NCBI RefSeq assembly: GCF_029541745.1
Contig: NZ_CP089746.1
Coordinates: forward strand, 3,100,001 to 3,164,000
Origin: Streptomyces sp. LX-29
Lineage (GTDB): Bacteria; Actinomycetota; Actinomycetes; Streptomycetales; Streptomycetaceae
DNA length: 64,000 nucleotides
Direction of reading: 5' to 3'
Part shown: in pieces, positions 45,701 to 54,600 of the stretch
How positions within the stretch are numbered: position 1 is the first letter of the stretch
Layout: every line of letters begins with the position of its first letter
Made by a program: the position numbers and the translations under genes
Notes under the pieces: generated by a model
The model's database searches: none
The model's input: only the letters and a program-made list of their open reading frames with translations
Told to the model about the DNA's origin: nothing

Positions 45701-48700
45701 CATCCGGGTCGGTGACCTTCTCCAACTGGCCGGCGGCCGTGTAGTCGTAGGAGGTCTTGTCGTAGGCCGATCCGATGTCGTCGCCGTGGTACTGCCGGAG
45801 CTCCGTGGTGCGACCGCGTCCGTCGGTGAGGGTGGTGGTGACCGTACCGCCCCTCGGCGGGATGACCGTGGTCCGGTCACCGCCGTACACCGTGCGGGTC
45901 ACCGCCAGGACCTGACCCCCGTCGCCGTTTCCGGAGATCTGCTTGGCTTCCGTCTCACGTCCGAGGCCGTCGTAGGTGTGGCGGCTCTGGGTCTCGACAC
46001 TGAGCGCGTCCTCCGGCTTGAAGAGGAGCTCACCGGGGGTTCCCGCGGTGTAGTACGCGGCGAACCTCCGGGAGGTCAGACCGCGCTCGTCATAGAAGGT
46101 GTCGGTCAGAATCCGGCCGCCGCCGGGGCCGGGCGTCTGCGTCTGGCGCTGGCGCAGCAATCCGTCGTAGAGGGTGTAGGAGGCGACCTGTCCACTACCC
46201 CCGGTGTCCAGGGTCAGTGTGCGGACCGCGACCGGCTGCCCTTCCTTGACGGTGTAGCCGAACTCGTAGCTCGGAAGCTGGGTGGACCGCCGGTCGGCGA
46301 GCCAGACCTTGGTGGACCTGCCCAGTGCGTCGTAGGCGAACTCGGTCCGCTTGCCGTTGGTATCCACCTCCGCGGTCGGCATCCCGCGCAGTGTCTCCAG
46401 TTCCGTGGTGGTCGTCTGCTCGGTGGACTTGTCACCCCTCTTGGCCGGCGGTGTGGTCACCGTGCTCCTGGTCGGGAAGCCGGTCGCGGGGGTGTAGACG
46501 GTCGTGGTCGTACGGCTGTCGTTCCGGGCGGTACGGGACGGGGCGCCATCGCCCGCCACCGTGACGGTGGTGGTCAGGTCCGTAGCGGTCAGTTGGCGGC
46601 CGTAGGAGTCGTAGGTGGTGCCGGACTCCAGATACGTGGCCTTCGTCCCGTCGTGCTCCTTGAGCGTCGCCGTCGCGGTGACGTCACCCTTCGTCGGCGC
46701 GTCCCCGTAGCCGCCGCCGTCATAGGCGGTTCTGACGTCGGAGATGACCTCGTTCTTGCGGGCGGGATCCAGCTCGCACCTGACCGCGACGGTCTCCACC
46801 TGGGACACCAGCGTCAGGAGGTTGGCGCCCGCGTTGTCCGCGTACGTCGTGCGGGTGCACCGGTCGTCCTTGGCGGTGGAGTCGTCGCCGAGATCGTCGA
46901 CCCGGGTGACCCGTCCCGCCACCGTGTCATGGCTCGTGGCCGTGCTGTTGGTGCGCCATTTGTCCCCGGCACCGTCGTCCAGTGACGTGAACGTCCTGGT
47001 GTGGGATGCACCGGTCAGGTTCGCGGTGAGAGTGCCCCAGGACCGCTCCCGTTTGGCGGTCTCGTGGTGCCACGGGCGGCTGACCTCCTTGGCCAGCGCC
47101 TTTCCACCCGGCGCCGAGTAGCTCACGGTCTTGTAGGCGAAGCCTGCCGTCGACTCGTGATCGGTGATCGGTGCGCCCTCGCCCTCGCCGAGCGAGACCT
47201 GCACCTCCTTGGTGCCGTCCTCCTTCGACGTCCCCTTCCGGTCGCCGTGCATACCGCGCAGGAAGTAGGTGTCCTCCTGCGACTTCATCGCGTTGGTGCC
47301 CTGACCGCCGGTCTGGACCCGTACATGGCCGTAGCCGCGCCACTGCGACCAGGTCTTGTGCTTCTCCTTGGTCAGCCCCTCGTCGTCGTCGAAGTGCCAG
47401 GCCGCTCCACCGAGGTACGAGTAGCGGGTCACCTGGTCGGGCGAACCGCCCGTCCGATCGGTGGTCGTGACCGAGTCGACGACGTACTTGTTGAACCACT
47501 GACGGGTCGGGTCGTCCGACGCGTCCCCGCCGATGTACTGCGGGAAACACCGGGTGGTGTTCGACTGCGGGGTGGGCAGGTCGTCCCTGGAGCAGGCCGC
47601 TCCCGAGTAGGCGACGTCGATCTGGCCGCCGGCCTCATCGGCGACCGTTGCGACGCGTGCCTTGACGAATGGCGCCATGCCGTCGCCGGTCTTGTCGAGC
47701 CGGTTGGTCAACGAGGTGTAGGCGAAGGTGGTCGGCGGGAGCGTGATGGGCGCGGTGCCGGTGTGCCCGGTGTGCTGGATCGAATCGAGCAGCAGCTGGT
47801 AGTCGACGTCGGCCATGCCCCAGCGATGGCCCAGCTTCCAGGAGTCGACCTTGGCGTAGGCGCCGTCCTTGAGGACCTGGGTGGTGACCTCGGTCAGCCG
47901 CTTCCGGGTCCAGAACGTCGGCGACAAACGTCCCCGGTCGCACTTTGTCCCGGCCTTGCAGTTCAGGTCCCACGGTGTGTCGTACCAGTACTGAGCCTTG
48001 CCGTCGATGGTGTCCGCGGCGCAGGTCACGCCTGACTGCGGCAGGCATCGTTCCGCGTTGGTGAAGGTGACCTTCGCCAACGGCTTGTTCGCGTACAGGT
48101 CGGTGTACTGCAGCCCGTACTCGATCCGGTCGAGGTGCCCGCCGCGCGTGTAGGGGGTGTCGTCCTCGCTTTTGAGGTTGCGACCGTAGGAGTTGGCCTC
48201 CTTGTCGTAGTAGTACGCCATGGCGTTGCCATGGGTGTCCACGACGTAGTCGAGGTTCCAGCGCCATGCCTGTTGGCACCAGGAGCCGCTGAAGCTCCCC
48301 GCATTGCAGGGCTCCCCGGAGTCGTCGCCGTACACCGGCACGGTCCAGACCGAGTCCGTCGCCGGTTTGCCCGCGGTCCAGCCGTTCAGCTTGTGGTAGC
48401 CGAAGTAGTACTTGGTGCCGTCGGGATCGGTCACCCGCCAGTACTCGTTGTCATTGTCGCCGTTACCGCGAGCGCTGCCGGAGAGGCGCTTGACCTTGGT
48501 GCCGTCGTCCTGCTTCAGCTTCCACTCGTCCTTGCCCGCCGGTACGAGCTCGCCGCTCTTGCCGTTGAAGGACATGTAGGCGTTCTCATAGCCCCAGCAC
48601 AGGTCCCCGGGCTTGGTACCGTCGCCGTTCTTCACCCCGTCATCGGCACAGGGCTTGTAGCGGCGCTCGATGAAGCCCTGACCCAGGTCGAATCCGTCGC

Positions 48701-49673
48701 CGACCCACGAGGCCTGGTTGTTGGTCCCACCTGTGCGGCCGTCGATCGAGCCGGACGAGTACGACAGCCCGACCTTCGGTATCAGGCTGCCCGGTACCGC
48801 CGGCGCCGGCATCTCGTACGACCAGCCGAAGTCGCCCGTGTTGAGGTCCGTCTCCCACGCGGCCGCGGGGGAGAGTGAGGTGGCCTTGTAGTCGCCCTTC
48901 TCACTCTGCTCACCTGCTGCCGCCGCCAGGACCGTGACCCGGCTGGTATGCAGCGGGACGGCGGCGGCGGTCAGTGTCCGCTTCTCCTGGTCGTTGACGG
49001 TCGGCACCGGCTTCCCGTTACGGCACTCCGCCTTGTCAGGTGTGGTCAACGCGCACGAGGGCAGCTCCATGAGTCGCAGCCGGGACGCGTAGCCGCCACC
49101 GAACGCCTCCTCGAAGGCGGAGTAGTCGACGCTCACCGCGGTCCGGTCGCCAGCCGCCGGACGCTCCTTGTCCTGAGCCTGGGGAGTGAGAGTGAACAGC
49201 AGACCGTCTACACCGGCTCGTGCCGTGTCCTTGCGGTCGAGCATGCGTACTTTGACACGCTGGGACGCGCTGGTGGCTCCGGAGGCACTTCCCGCGGTGC
49301 CCCTCTTGGTCCCATGGGCCGGGGCCAGAGAAATCGGCAGACCCGCTGCCCCGTTCGGCTTGTCCGCCCCCTTCGTCGAGCCCTTCGCCGACACCTGGAC
49401 GGTGGCTGAGCCGGCCTTCGTCCAGTCGGCCCTCGGGGTTCGTGGGGGAACTCTCGGCCCCCTCTCCACGGCCCGGGGCCTGCCTTTTCCGACCACCTCG
49501 CCAGGGATCGGCTGCTCGGCGACCGGGATGTCAGGGCGTCCCTTGCCGTCGTCCGCCGAACTCCGCGGAGCCGTCACCGCTTGGAGAAGGGTGCCTATCA
49601 ACACGGTGGAGACGGCCACCGCGATGCGGGGTCGCACCGCTTCAACGCCCCAGATTTTCGGTCTGCCTTTCAT
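42780..49673 (-). CDS. RHS/YD-repeat polymorphic toxin with HINT domain and C-terminal toxin
   Basis: A secreted toxin giant, 2297 aa. An N-terminal signal (ISO-type hydrophobic run AVAVSTVLIGTLLQAVTA) precedes a long region like SpvB/TcdB shell parts and YD repeats (YDELGRRTEAR-like units; LTLTSDARDSSVAYVYDDLG). The RHS core ends at YAYSNNNPLTFSDPTGL. A HINT autoprocessing domain follows at about 2056-2199: first Cys in CDSFLPGADVLLAGG, TDHHPF, and the terminal VLVHN. The final 98 residues form the toxin (NQARNQALDWLISRGFKAEK; RIEFDDRSGAHINVWAGKEK; GPHFQF). It is not assigned to a known toxin family; an RNase or DNase-like fold is possible. The shell would encapsulate and HINT would release the toxin. 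Confidence 0.92.
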   Translation of the reverse strand: MKGRPKIWGVEAVRPRIAVAVSTVLIGTLLQAVTAPRSSADDGKGRPDIPVAEQPIPGEVVGKGRPRAVERGPRVPPRTPRADWTKAGSATVQVSAKGSTKGADKPNGAAGLPISLAPAHGTKRGTAGSASGATSASQRVKVRMLDRKDTARAGVDGLLFTLTPQAQDKERPAAGDRTAVSVDYSAFEEAFGGGYASRLRLMELPSCALTTPDKAECRNGKPVPTVNDQEKRTLTAAAVPLHTSRVTVLAAAAGEQSEKGDYKATSLSPAAAWETDLNTGDFGWSYEMPAPAVPGSLIPKVGLSYSSGSIDGRTGGTNNQASWVGDGFDLGQGFIERRYKPCADDGVKNGDGTKPGDLCWGYENAYMSFNGKSGELVPAGKDEWKLKQDDGTKVKRLSGSARGNGDNDNEYWRVTDPDGTKYYFGYHKLNGWTAGKPATDSVWTVPVYGDDSGEPCNAGSFSGSWCQQAWRWNLDYVVDTHGNAMAYYYDKEANSYGRNLKSEDDTPYTRGGHLDRIEYGLQYTDLYANKPLAKVTFTNAERCLPQSGVTCAADTIDGKAQYWYDTPWDLNCKAGTKCDRGRLSPTFWTRKRLTEVTTQVLKDGAYAKVDSWKLGHRWGMADVDYQLLLDSIQHTGHTGTAPITLPPTTFAYTSLTNRLDKTGDGMAPFVKARVATVADEAGGQIDVAYSGAACSRDDLPTPQSNTTRCFPQYIGGDASDDPTRQWFNKYVVDSVTTTDRTGGSPDQVTRYSYLGGAAWHFDDDEGLTKEKHKTWSQWRGYGHVRVQTGGQGTNAMKSQEDTYFLRGMHGDRKGTSKEDGTKEVQVSLGEGEGAPITDHESTAGFAYKTVSYSAPGGKALAKEVSRPWHHETAKRERSWGTLTANLTGASHTRTFTSLDDGAGDKWRTNSTATSHDTVAGRVTRVDDLGDDSTAKDDRCTRTTYADNAGANLLTLVSQVETVAVRCELDPARKNEVISDVRTAYDGGGYGDAPTKGDVTATATLKEHDGTKATYLESGTTYDSYGRQLTATDLTTTVTVAGDGAPSRTARNDSRTTTTVYTPATGFPTRSTVTTPPAKRGDKSTEQTTTTELETLRGMPTAEVDTNGKRTEFAYDALGRSTKVWLADRRSTQLPSYEFGYTVKEGQPVAVRTLTLDTGGSGQVASYTLYDGLLRQRQTQTPGPGGGRILTDTFYDERGLTSRRFAAYYTAGTPGELLFKPEDALSVETQSRHTYDGLGRETEAKQISGNGDGGQVLAVTRTVYGGDRTTVIPPRGGTVTTTLTDGRGRTTELRQYHGDDIGSAYDKTSYDYTAAGQLEKVTDPDGNFWAFSYDQLGRQIEQRDPDRGTTSSTYNDRGELTLTSDARDSSVAYVYDDLGRRTEARDGEPSGKPRAKWVYDTVNGAKGQLTEAIRYVDGAAYSSQITEYDRLYRPTKTAIVIPEKEGALAGTYKAGSDYYANGLVRGTEYSAAGSLAGGGLGYEYEDRTQRPIKVTDGDGMTATTAYSLTGKPLQYELGGTSMGGRKTWVTNTYEWGTQRLSTSRVDRQDVPGVDQFATYGYDQIGNVTSVSDTSRSGTDTQCFAYDYLRRLTEAWTQPTKTCSSAPPADGIGGPAPYWLSYTYDKVGNRRTETHHDPSGDTAKNTVRTYDYPPAGKPKPHALSSVTTRGPAGDALDRYTYDEVGNTKTRTMGGDQEDLSWDVEGHLAKVTKKAGGTTTTTSYLYDADGTRLIGRTPTETTLYLGHTELTLAKGATKPKATRYADLGGGNQAVRGDDDKVSLTLADHHGTAQLAVDGPSFELSQRRTAPFGATRGDQPKTWPGMKGFVGGTIDTTTGLTHLGAREYDPGIGRFISVDPVLDVADPQQVNGYAYSNNNPLTFSDPTGLLFGGGLGGIFDRAKAGFERATRAASKVVRYVAYHPQTSIWLSQRSISASVQGKAKKLAPDAGELARMEYRSGLRGGKMSLGYGADVDALAEERTRENAYKDDPAWMAVAKATFKAAIPLMSIADCYSTRSGDACAQAGVDMVGLNKARLAARGIGAAADAATGRSKKRGSCDSFLPGADVLLAGGTRKNIEDVEVGDKVTATDPETGETTTREVVATIVTEDDKDFTDLTIATESGEASIIATDHHPFWSPSAGEWVDAGDLEPGMTLRTSEGDTVSVKGARHFEKRQRTHNLTVDDLHTYYVLAGATPVLVHNDGGEPVTDDFNQARNQALDWLISRGFKAEKVTLGKFGTIRGKPVGMQTANGKAGFRIEFDDRSGAHINVWAGKEKGPHFQFNATEATVTKLQGLHGCG

Positions 49674-49742
49674 CCCTGTTCAATCCTCACTGCAAGCACC
49701 GGCCTGTTCGGAGGGTCTCAGCCCTCGACGAACGTCTTGGAT

Positions 49743-49772
49743 GAGCACGCCGCCGGTGACGGCGGCGTGCTC
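49743..49772 (-). terminator. Hairpin between the LamG gene and the RHS toxin gene
   Basis: Perfect 13-bp arms GAGCACGCCGCCG and CGGCGGCGTGCTC around a 4-nt loop. Partial termination here would lower toxin expression relative to the LamG gene. Confidence 0.75.
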
Positions 49773-49801
49773 TGAAGGTCCTCCTGGCACGCGATATCGC
49801 G

Positions 49802-52800
49802 CTATTCGATATCCGGGACCTGCGTCTTGAGATCCAGCGTGTGTGAACTCAGATAGCGAACCTGACTGCCCGACAGGGCGCCCTGAAAAGCCCAGACGTC
49901 ATCGATGGCGCCGGGCCAGTGTTCGCTCGAAGACCACGGCAGGACACTCGCACGGCCGATCTGCAACGACCTGCCGGACTTCGCGGTCAGCACGTCGTCC
50001 GCCCATGAATTCTGCCCGGCGCAATCGGGCTCGCTTGACCCGTCGCCCCCGACCACGTCGGAACAGGCGATCTTCTGCAGCTCCCCGTTCACATACAGGC
50101 GCGCCTCTTTTTCGAAGCCGTCGTACGCAAGGGCGATATGATTCCATTCCCGCACGTCGAAGAACTGGTCATTCTCCACATGCGTCACGGATATCGGGAA
50201 CTCATCCCTGTCCTGCAGAGAGACGCGCCAACGGCCCGCACCGTCCGGTTTCTTTCCATCGGGCACATATCTCAAGACGATGCTGTTCAGATAGGAAGCC
50301 GGCGCACTGATGACCGCGGCGTCCTGCTGCGGCGTAGCTGCCGCCCGCACCCATGCCGTCATGGTGAAGCTTCCGCCGGTGTCCACCGGAACGCTGTCCA
50401 CGGCGGCGTAGTCATCGACTCCGTCCAGTTCCAGGCCGTGATCGCCAGAGTTGCCGGCACCGATCTTGGCGCCCTCGTGCAGCTTCGCCGGGTGGCCTTT
50501 GGGCACGGAGTTGGGCGAGGTTGCCGCGGGAGCACCATGCGAGCTCTCGAAGTTCCACCGCGCCTTGACCACCGGACGCTGCCGGAACAACTGCTGGACC
50601 TCTCCACCCGAGAGAGGACGGTCGAAGAGCCGCACGTCATCGATCTGCCCGGGGAAGAAGTTTCCGGGCTTCTGGCCGTAAGAGCCGGCGCCGATGAACA
50701 TCGGCCCCGTCGCGTACCAGGCACCGGCGAGTTTCGCCGAGCCGGCCGCCCTACCGTTGACGTACAGGGTCAGGCTGTCAGCGACCGTGTCATGCACTCC
50801 GACCAGGTGTGTCCATGTGTCGGCGTACGCGGTGCACCCGGAAGTGGGAATCGGATTCCCCTTGGAGTCCTTTTCGCATTCGGGCTGCATGGCTCGGACA
50901 GACCCTGCGTCGGCGGCATCCGACGTGTGCTGGTTGAGCACCCATCGGTCGTAGGCCGACGAGTAGTACAGCTCAAAGCCCGCCTTCTCGTTCCCGCTTT
51001 GACTGATGGCAACGGCGGTACGTCCCGGCTTCTCCTCTGGAAGCCTCGCCCACAGCGACACGGCGAAGCTGCGCGACGAGTTGACGAGCGGCGCACCGAT
51101 GCGCGCGTAGTCGTCGGTACCGTCCAGCGAGACGGCCTGGCCGACCACGCCCGGCTCTCCCGTCTTCACTCCACCGTGCAATCGCGCCGGGAGCACTCCG
51201 GCGGAACCGCTGGTCTTCCTCTCGCTCTCGTCCTCATCGAACTCGAAGATGGCCTTGGCCGGTCGTCCTGGATCGCCGATGCGCTCCTTGGCATACAGCC
51301 GCTCGACCTCTTCCAAGGCCATCTGCTTGTCGAAGATCTGTAGCTCGTCGATGGTGCCGGGGAAGAAGGAGACCGGCTTACCGCTGTCGGAGCCTGCGCC
51401 GATCTGCAGTCCGCGACGCGCGTTCCACGCGTCGGGACAGGGGGAGTCGGCGACCTGCTTGCCATCGACGAAGAGCTTCAGCCGCTGTGCCCCCGAGTCG
51501 TACGAGCCCACCAGGTGTGTCCACTGGCCCGCCTTCACACCGCCCGGTTGAGCAGCCATCGCGCGCACGGTGCCGGCATCTGGGCTGTCCGATGCCGCCT
51601 GGGCGAAGACCCAGCGGTTGTAGGACGAGGAGTAGTAGAGCTCGAAGCCGGGGCGGTGGTTACCGAGCTGCGCGGCGACGGACATCGCGTGGTTCGGAAC
51701 CTCCGACAGCTTCACCCACGCTGAGACGGTGAATCCGCGGTCGGTATCGACGACGGGCCGGTCGGTCCCGGCGTAGCCCGTGGTGCCGTCCAGCTTCAAA
51801 GCGGACTTGATCACGCCGGGGGCGCCCAGCACTGCGCCACCCTGCAGGTCGGCGATGCGAGGCGGGGCCGTACCCACGGCCTCGGCAGCGCCCGCGCCCT
51901 CGTCCATCTGCCACATCGCCCGCTCGGGCTGCCCGCTCTTGACTCGGAACTGGTAAGTCCGGATCTCGGAGGCGTTCCCGGCATCGTCGAATGCCTGGGC
52001 CGTGACGTAGTTCAGACCGGGCTTCGACGGCAGTACCTTCACCACCTTGGGGGCACCGCCGGATGTCTTGATCTCGTTCTGCGCCGAGGGGCTTCCGTTG
52101 ACGCCGTAGCGGTAGCGTTCGACGTCCGTGGAAGAAGAGTCGATCGTGAATTCGCCATACTTGCCGATCCCGTCGATCCACGGATCGTTCGGATCCTCCG
52201 GATCGGAAGCGGGGTACTCACGGGACGACAGGCCCGGCGCCTTCGGTACGTTCTTGTCGTAGACGAAATAGCAGCTGGTCGCCGACCCGGCGGAGGACCA
52301 GGGAGAGTAGCTCTCGCCGTCCCAGGAGCGGACGTACCAGGAGATGGTCTTGCCCGAAGGAATGGTGGAGGGGAGCGAGATGGAGAAGTCCGAGCCTGAT
52401 TTCTTGGCCGACGTGCGCCCCGGTTTCCACCGAGCGATGGTTCCCCGACCGTCTCCGGAGTCCCATGCCGCCTCGAACTGGACCGCGACCCTGTCCCCAT
52501 CCGGGTCCGTCACGTTGTTCGCGTGCATCTTGTCGAGAGTCCGGACGCGTGGTGCGTCGCCGGGCTTCGCGCATCCGCCCGCATAGTCCATGAAGAGCTG
52601 ACTCTTCTTGATCTGGCCGGGCGGGCGGTTGTACGTGACCCGCAGATGGGCCTTGTCGGCGAACCGTTTCCACGCATAGCGGTCCGACTCGTTCGACGCT
52701 CGTAGCCCGAAGGTCATGGTCGGCTGCTTCTTGTTCGCGGCCTCCTGCACCGCGCCCCGCACATCGAACTCAGCGTCGCCGTCGGCGCAGCCCTCGAAGC

Positions 52801-54202
52801 CGTAGGCGAAGGACCGCGTTGCGAGCTTGTCGAGCCAGAATCCCGAGTCATCCTGCGAGTTCCAGGTCGTGGACGCGCTGATGTCCTTGGTGCGCCATAG
52901 CTGCACCTGGCGGTCCGCACACGACGCCGACCAGGTGTTCCGCACCACGAACTCGGCCGAGACGATGCGCGTGCCGACATAGGTCGAGGTAGGGATGCGA
53001 TAGAAGAGCCGCTTGGTGTCGTACGGGTTGCAGTAAGACCACTCGCAGAAACCCAGGCCCTCGTCGGACTTGCCGTTGAACTTCCACTGAGGCGAGTTGG
53101 CCCAGTACTTCGACACCATCGTCCACGCGGTGGAACGCGCCGTGTGCCACTGCGGGTCGATGTAGACCGGGTAGACCGTGTCCCGCCCCTTGAGGACCTC
53201 ACGGTCGGGCGTGAGCACCAGCTCCTCGCCGTCGGCGGGCAGCTCCACGCCGATGGACGCCAGCTTGCCCGACTCCCCCGCACCCGGTTCCCGCGTCGCG
53301 TTTCCGGGTTCGGCCGCCTCCCGGGCCTTCCGCGTCTCAGCCTTGGGCGCCACCACCTTGAGCGCCACCGCCTTGAGCCCCGACGCCTTGAGCGCCGCGG
53401 CATCGAGCGCCGCCTTCGGTGCCGCGGCACTCGAGTCCCACATCAACGGCGCCGACGCCTCGAACACCGCCGTCTTCGCGCCCTCGTCGATGGCTTCGAG
53501 GCCACCCTGCACGGTCTCCTGGACCTGCACCCCACCGGCACCCAGCTTCAGCCGCAGCCTCTCCAACTCCGGGTTGGCCGCCGCCTTGGCCGACTTCACC
53601 ACCAGGAGCTGCGAGAAGCCGTCGACCTCCGCGGACAGCCGCAGATCCACGCCCGGCAGCACCTCCGCGTACGTCGCGGTCTCGCCCTCCAGCGTCGGCG
53701 TGGGCAACTTGCTCGGCCAGGACAGGGACAACTCGCGCCCCGCCCGCTTCATCCGCACCATCGGGGCGTCGCCCCCGGCGGAGAACGCCACATCCGCCGT
53801 CGCGACCTTCGGCGTGACCATGCCGTCGGCGGTCCTGGCCAGGTCCGTGTCGACCGGCTTCCACTCGCCACCGACCCGTGCCCGCACCGGTCGCAGGTGT
53901 TCGATCGCCTCTAACCGGCCGTCGGGGGTGGCGTAGACCTCACGGGCCTCGCCTCTCAGCGACTCGACCTCGATCTTCTTGCCGGAACGCTTGGCCCGGG
54001 CCAGCGCCTCGTCCTCCGGGGCCGTCTCCGACGTCCCCGTGTCGTCGACCCCCGGCCCCGACACCGCCGAGGGCACGGCCCTCACCGCCGTCTCCGCCGC
54101 GGCCTCACTCAACCCACCGGGCAGCAAGCCCAACGACAGGCTCACCCCCAGCCCACCGACGGCCATACGAAGCCGGCCGCGTCTGCGCGCATGACGAAAC
54201 AT
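49802..54202 (-). CDS. Secreted LamG-like jellyroll protein upstream of the RHS toxin
   Basis: 1466 aa from ATG 54202, which has GGAGGG upstream; ATG 54226 lacks a ribosome site. The signal peptide holds MAVGGLGVSLSLGLLPGG. A middle domain (about 340-540) reads YPVYIDPQWHTARSTAWTMV through AHLRVTYNRPPG, the DNRLRE-type module of Streptomyces surface proteins. Three LamG/concanavalin-like jellyrolls follow, recognised by repeated GYAGTDRPVVDTDRGFTVSA and GTIDELQIFD-like motifs. Such proteins regularly precede RHS toxins in Streptomyces and probably help display or deliver them. Transcribed with the toxin through an intercistronic hairpin. Confidence 0.88.
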   Translation of the reverse strand: MFRHARRRGRLRMAVGGLGVSLSLGLLPGGLSEAAAETAVRAVPSAVSGPGVDDTGTSETAPEDEALARAKRSGKKIEVESLRGEAREVYATPDGRLEAIEHLRPVRARVGGEWKPVDTDLARTADGMVTPKVATADVAFSAGGDAPMVRMKRAGRELSLSWPSKLPTPTLEGETATYAEVLPGVDLRLSAEVDGFSQLLVVKSAKAAANPELERLRLKLGAGGVQVQETVQGGLEAIDEGAKTAVFEASAPLMWDSSAAAPKAALDAAALKASGLKAVALKVVAPKAETRKAREAAEPGNATREPGAGESGKLASIGVELPADGEELVLTPDREVLKGRDTVYPVYIDPQWHTARSTAWTMVSKYWANSPQWKFNGKSDEGLGFCEWSYCNPYDTKRLFYRIPTSTYVGTRIVSAEFVVRNTWSASCADRQVQLWRTKDISASTTWNSQDDSGFWLDKLATRSFAYGFEGCADGDAEFDVRGAVQEAANKKQPTMTFGLRASNESDRYAWKRFADKAHLRVTYNRPPGQIKKSQLFMDYAGGCAKPGDAPRVRTLDKMHANNVTDPDGDRVAVQFEAAWDSGDGRGTIARWKPGRTSAKKSGSDFSISLPSTIPSGKTISWYVRSWDGESYSPWSSAGSATSCYFVYDKNVPKAPGLSSREYPASDPEDPNDPWIDGIGKYGEFTIDSSSTDVERYRYGVNGSPSAQNEIKTSGGAPKVVKVLPSKPGLNYVTAQAFDDAGNASEIRTYQFRVKSGQPERAMWQMDEGAGAAEAVGTAPPRIADLQGGAVLGAPGVIKSALKLDGTTGYAGTDRPVVDTDRGFTVSAWVKLSEVPNHAMSVAAQLGNHRPGFELYYSSSYNRWVFAQAASDSPDAGTVRAMAAQPGGVKAGQWTHLVGSYDSGAQRLKLFVDGKQVADSPCPDAWNARRGLQIGAGSDSGKPVSFFPGTIDELQIFDKQMALEEVERLYAKERIGDPGRPAKAIFEFDEDESERKTSGSAGVLPARLHGGVKTGEPGVVGQAVSLDGTDDYARIGAPLVNSSRSFAVSLWARLPEEKPGRTAVAISQSGNEKAGFELYYSSAYDRWVLNQHTSDAADAGSVRAMQPECEKDSKGNPIPTSGCTAYADTWTHLVGVHDTVADSLTLYVNGRAAGSAKLAGAWYATGPMFIGAGSYGQKPGNFFPGQIDDVRLFDRPLSGGEVQQLFRQRPVVKARWNFESSHGAPAATSPNSVPKGHPAKLHEGAKIGAGNSGDHGLELDGVDDYAAVDSVPVDTGGSFTMTAWVRAAATPQQDAAVISAPASYLNSIVLRYVPDGKKPDGAGRWRVSLQDRDEFPISVTHVENDQFFDVREWNHIALAYDGFEKEARLYVNGELQKIACSDVVGGDGSSEPDCAGQNSWADDVLTAKSGRSLQIGRASVLPWSSSEHWPGAIDDVWAFQGALSGSQVRYLSSHTLDLKTQVPDIE

Positions 54203-54600
54203 CCCCCGGGCCCTCCCCAAGCCCATATGGCCACATTGTGAAGATCAAGTGGCCAGGTCGAGGACAGAACGTAGAGCAGTGGTGACGCTCTGGTCTATGC
54301 CAGTAAACGAAAAATAAAGGACAGATCAGCCTTTATCCCGCTCAAGTTCTCATGTGACATACGTCGCTGTTTAGTGCCCAAGGAAACCGATTCGGACAGT
54401 TTTCGCTCATGAGGGCCACGGCGGCTCAGAGTCGGATGCGTCCCCTATGACCGTGATCACACTTCGCGACCGCCACGCAACCACCCCACGCCCACAACGA
54501 CTCCCACATACGGGCGCACTCCGCCATAATCGCGGCGCCCCTAGGCGACCACGGCCGTGCGCAAACCCCGCGCAGGCCCCGTGACCTGGGGAAACGACAA
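54203..54600. other. AT-rich divergent promoter region
   Basis: No gene is supported. Between about 54290 and 54420 the sequence is unusually A/T rich for this genome (for example around AAACGAAAAATAAAGG), consistent with divergent promoters for the LamG gene and the first glycosyltransferase, or with imported DNA. No confident -10/-35 pair was found. Confidence 0.55.
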
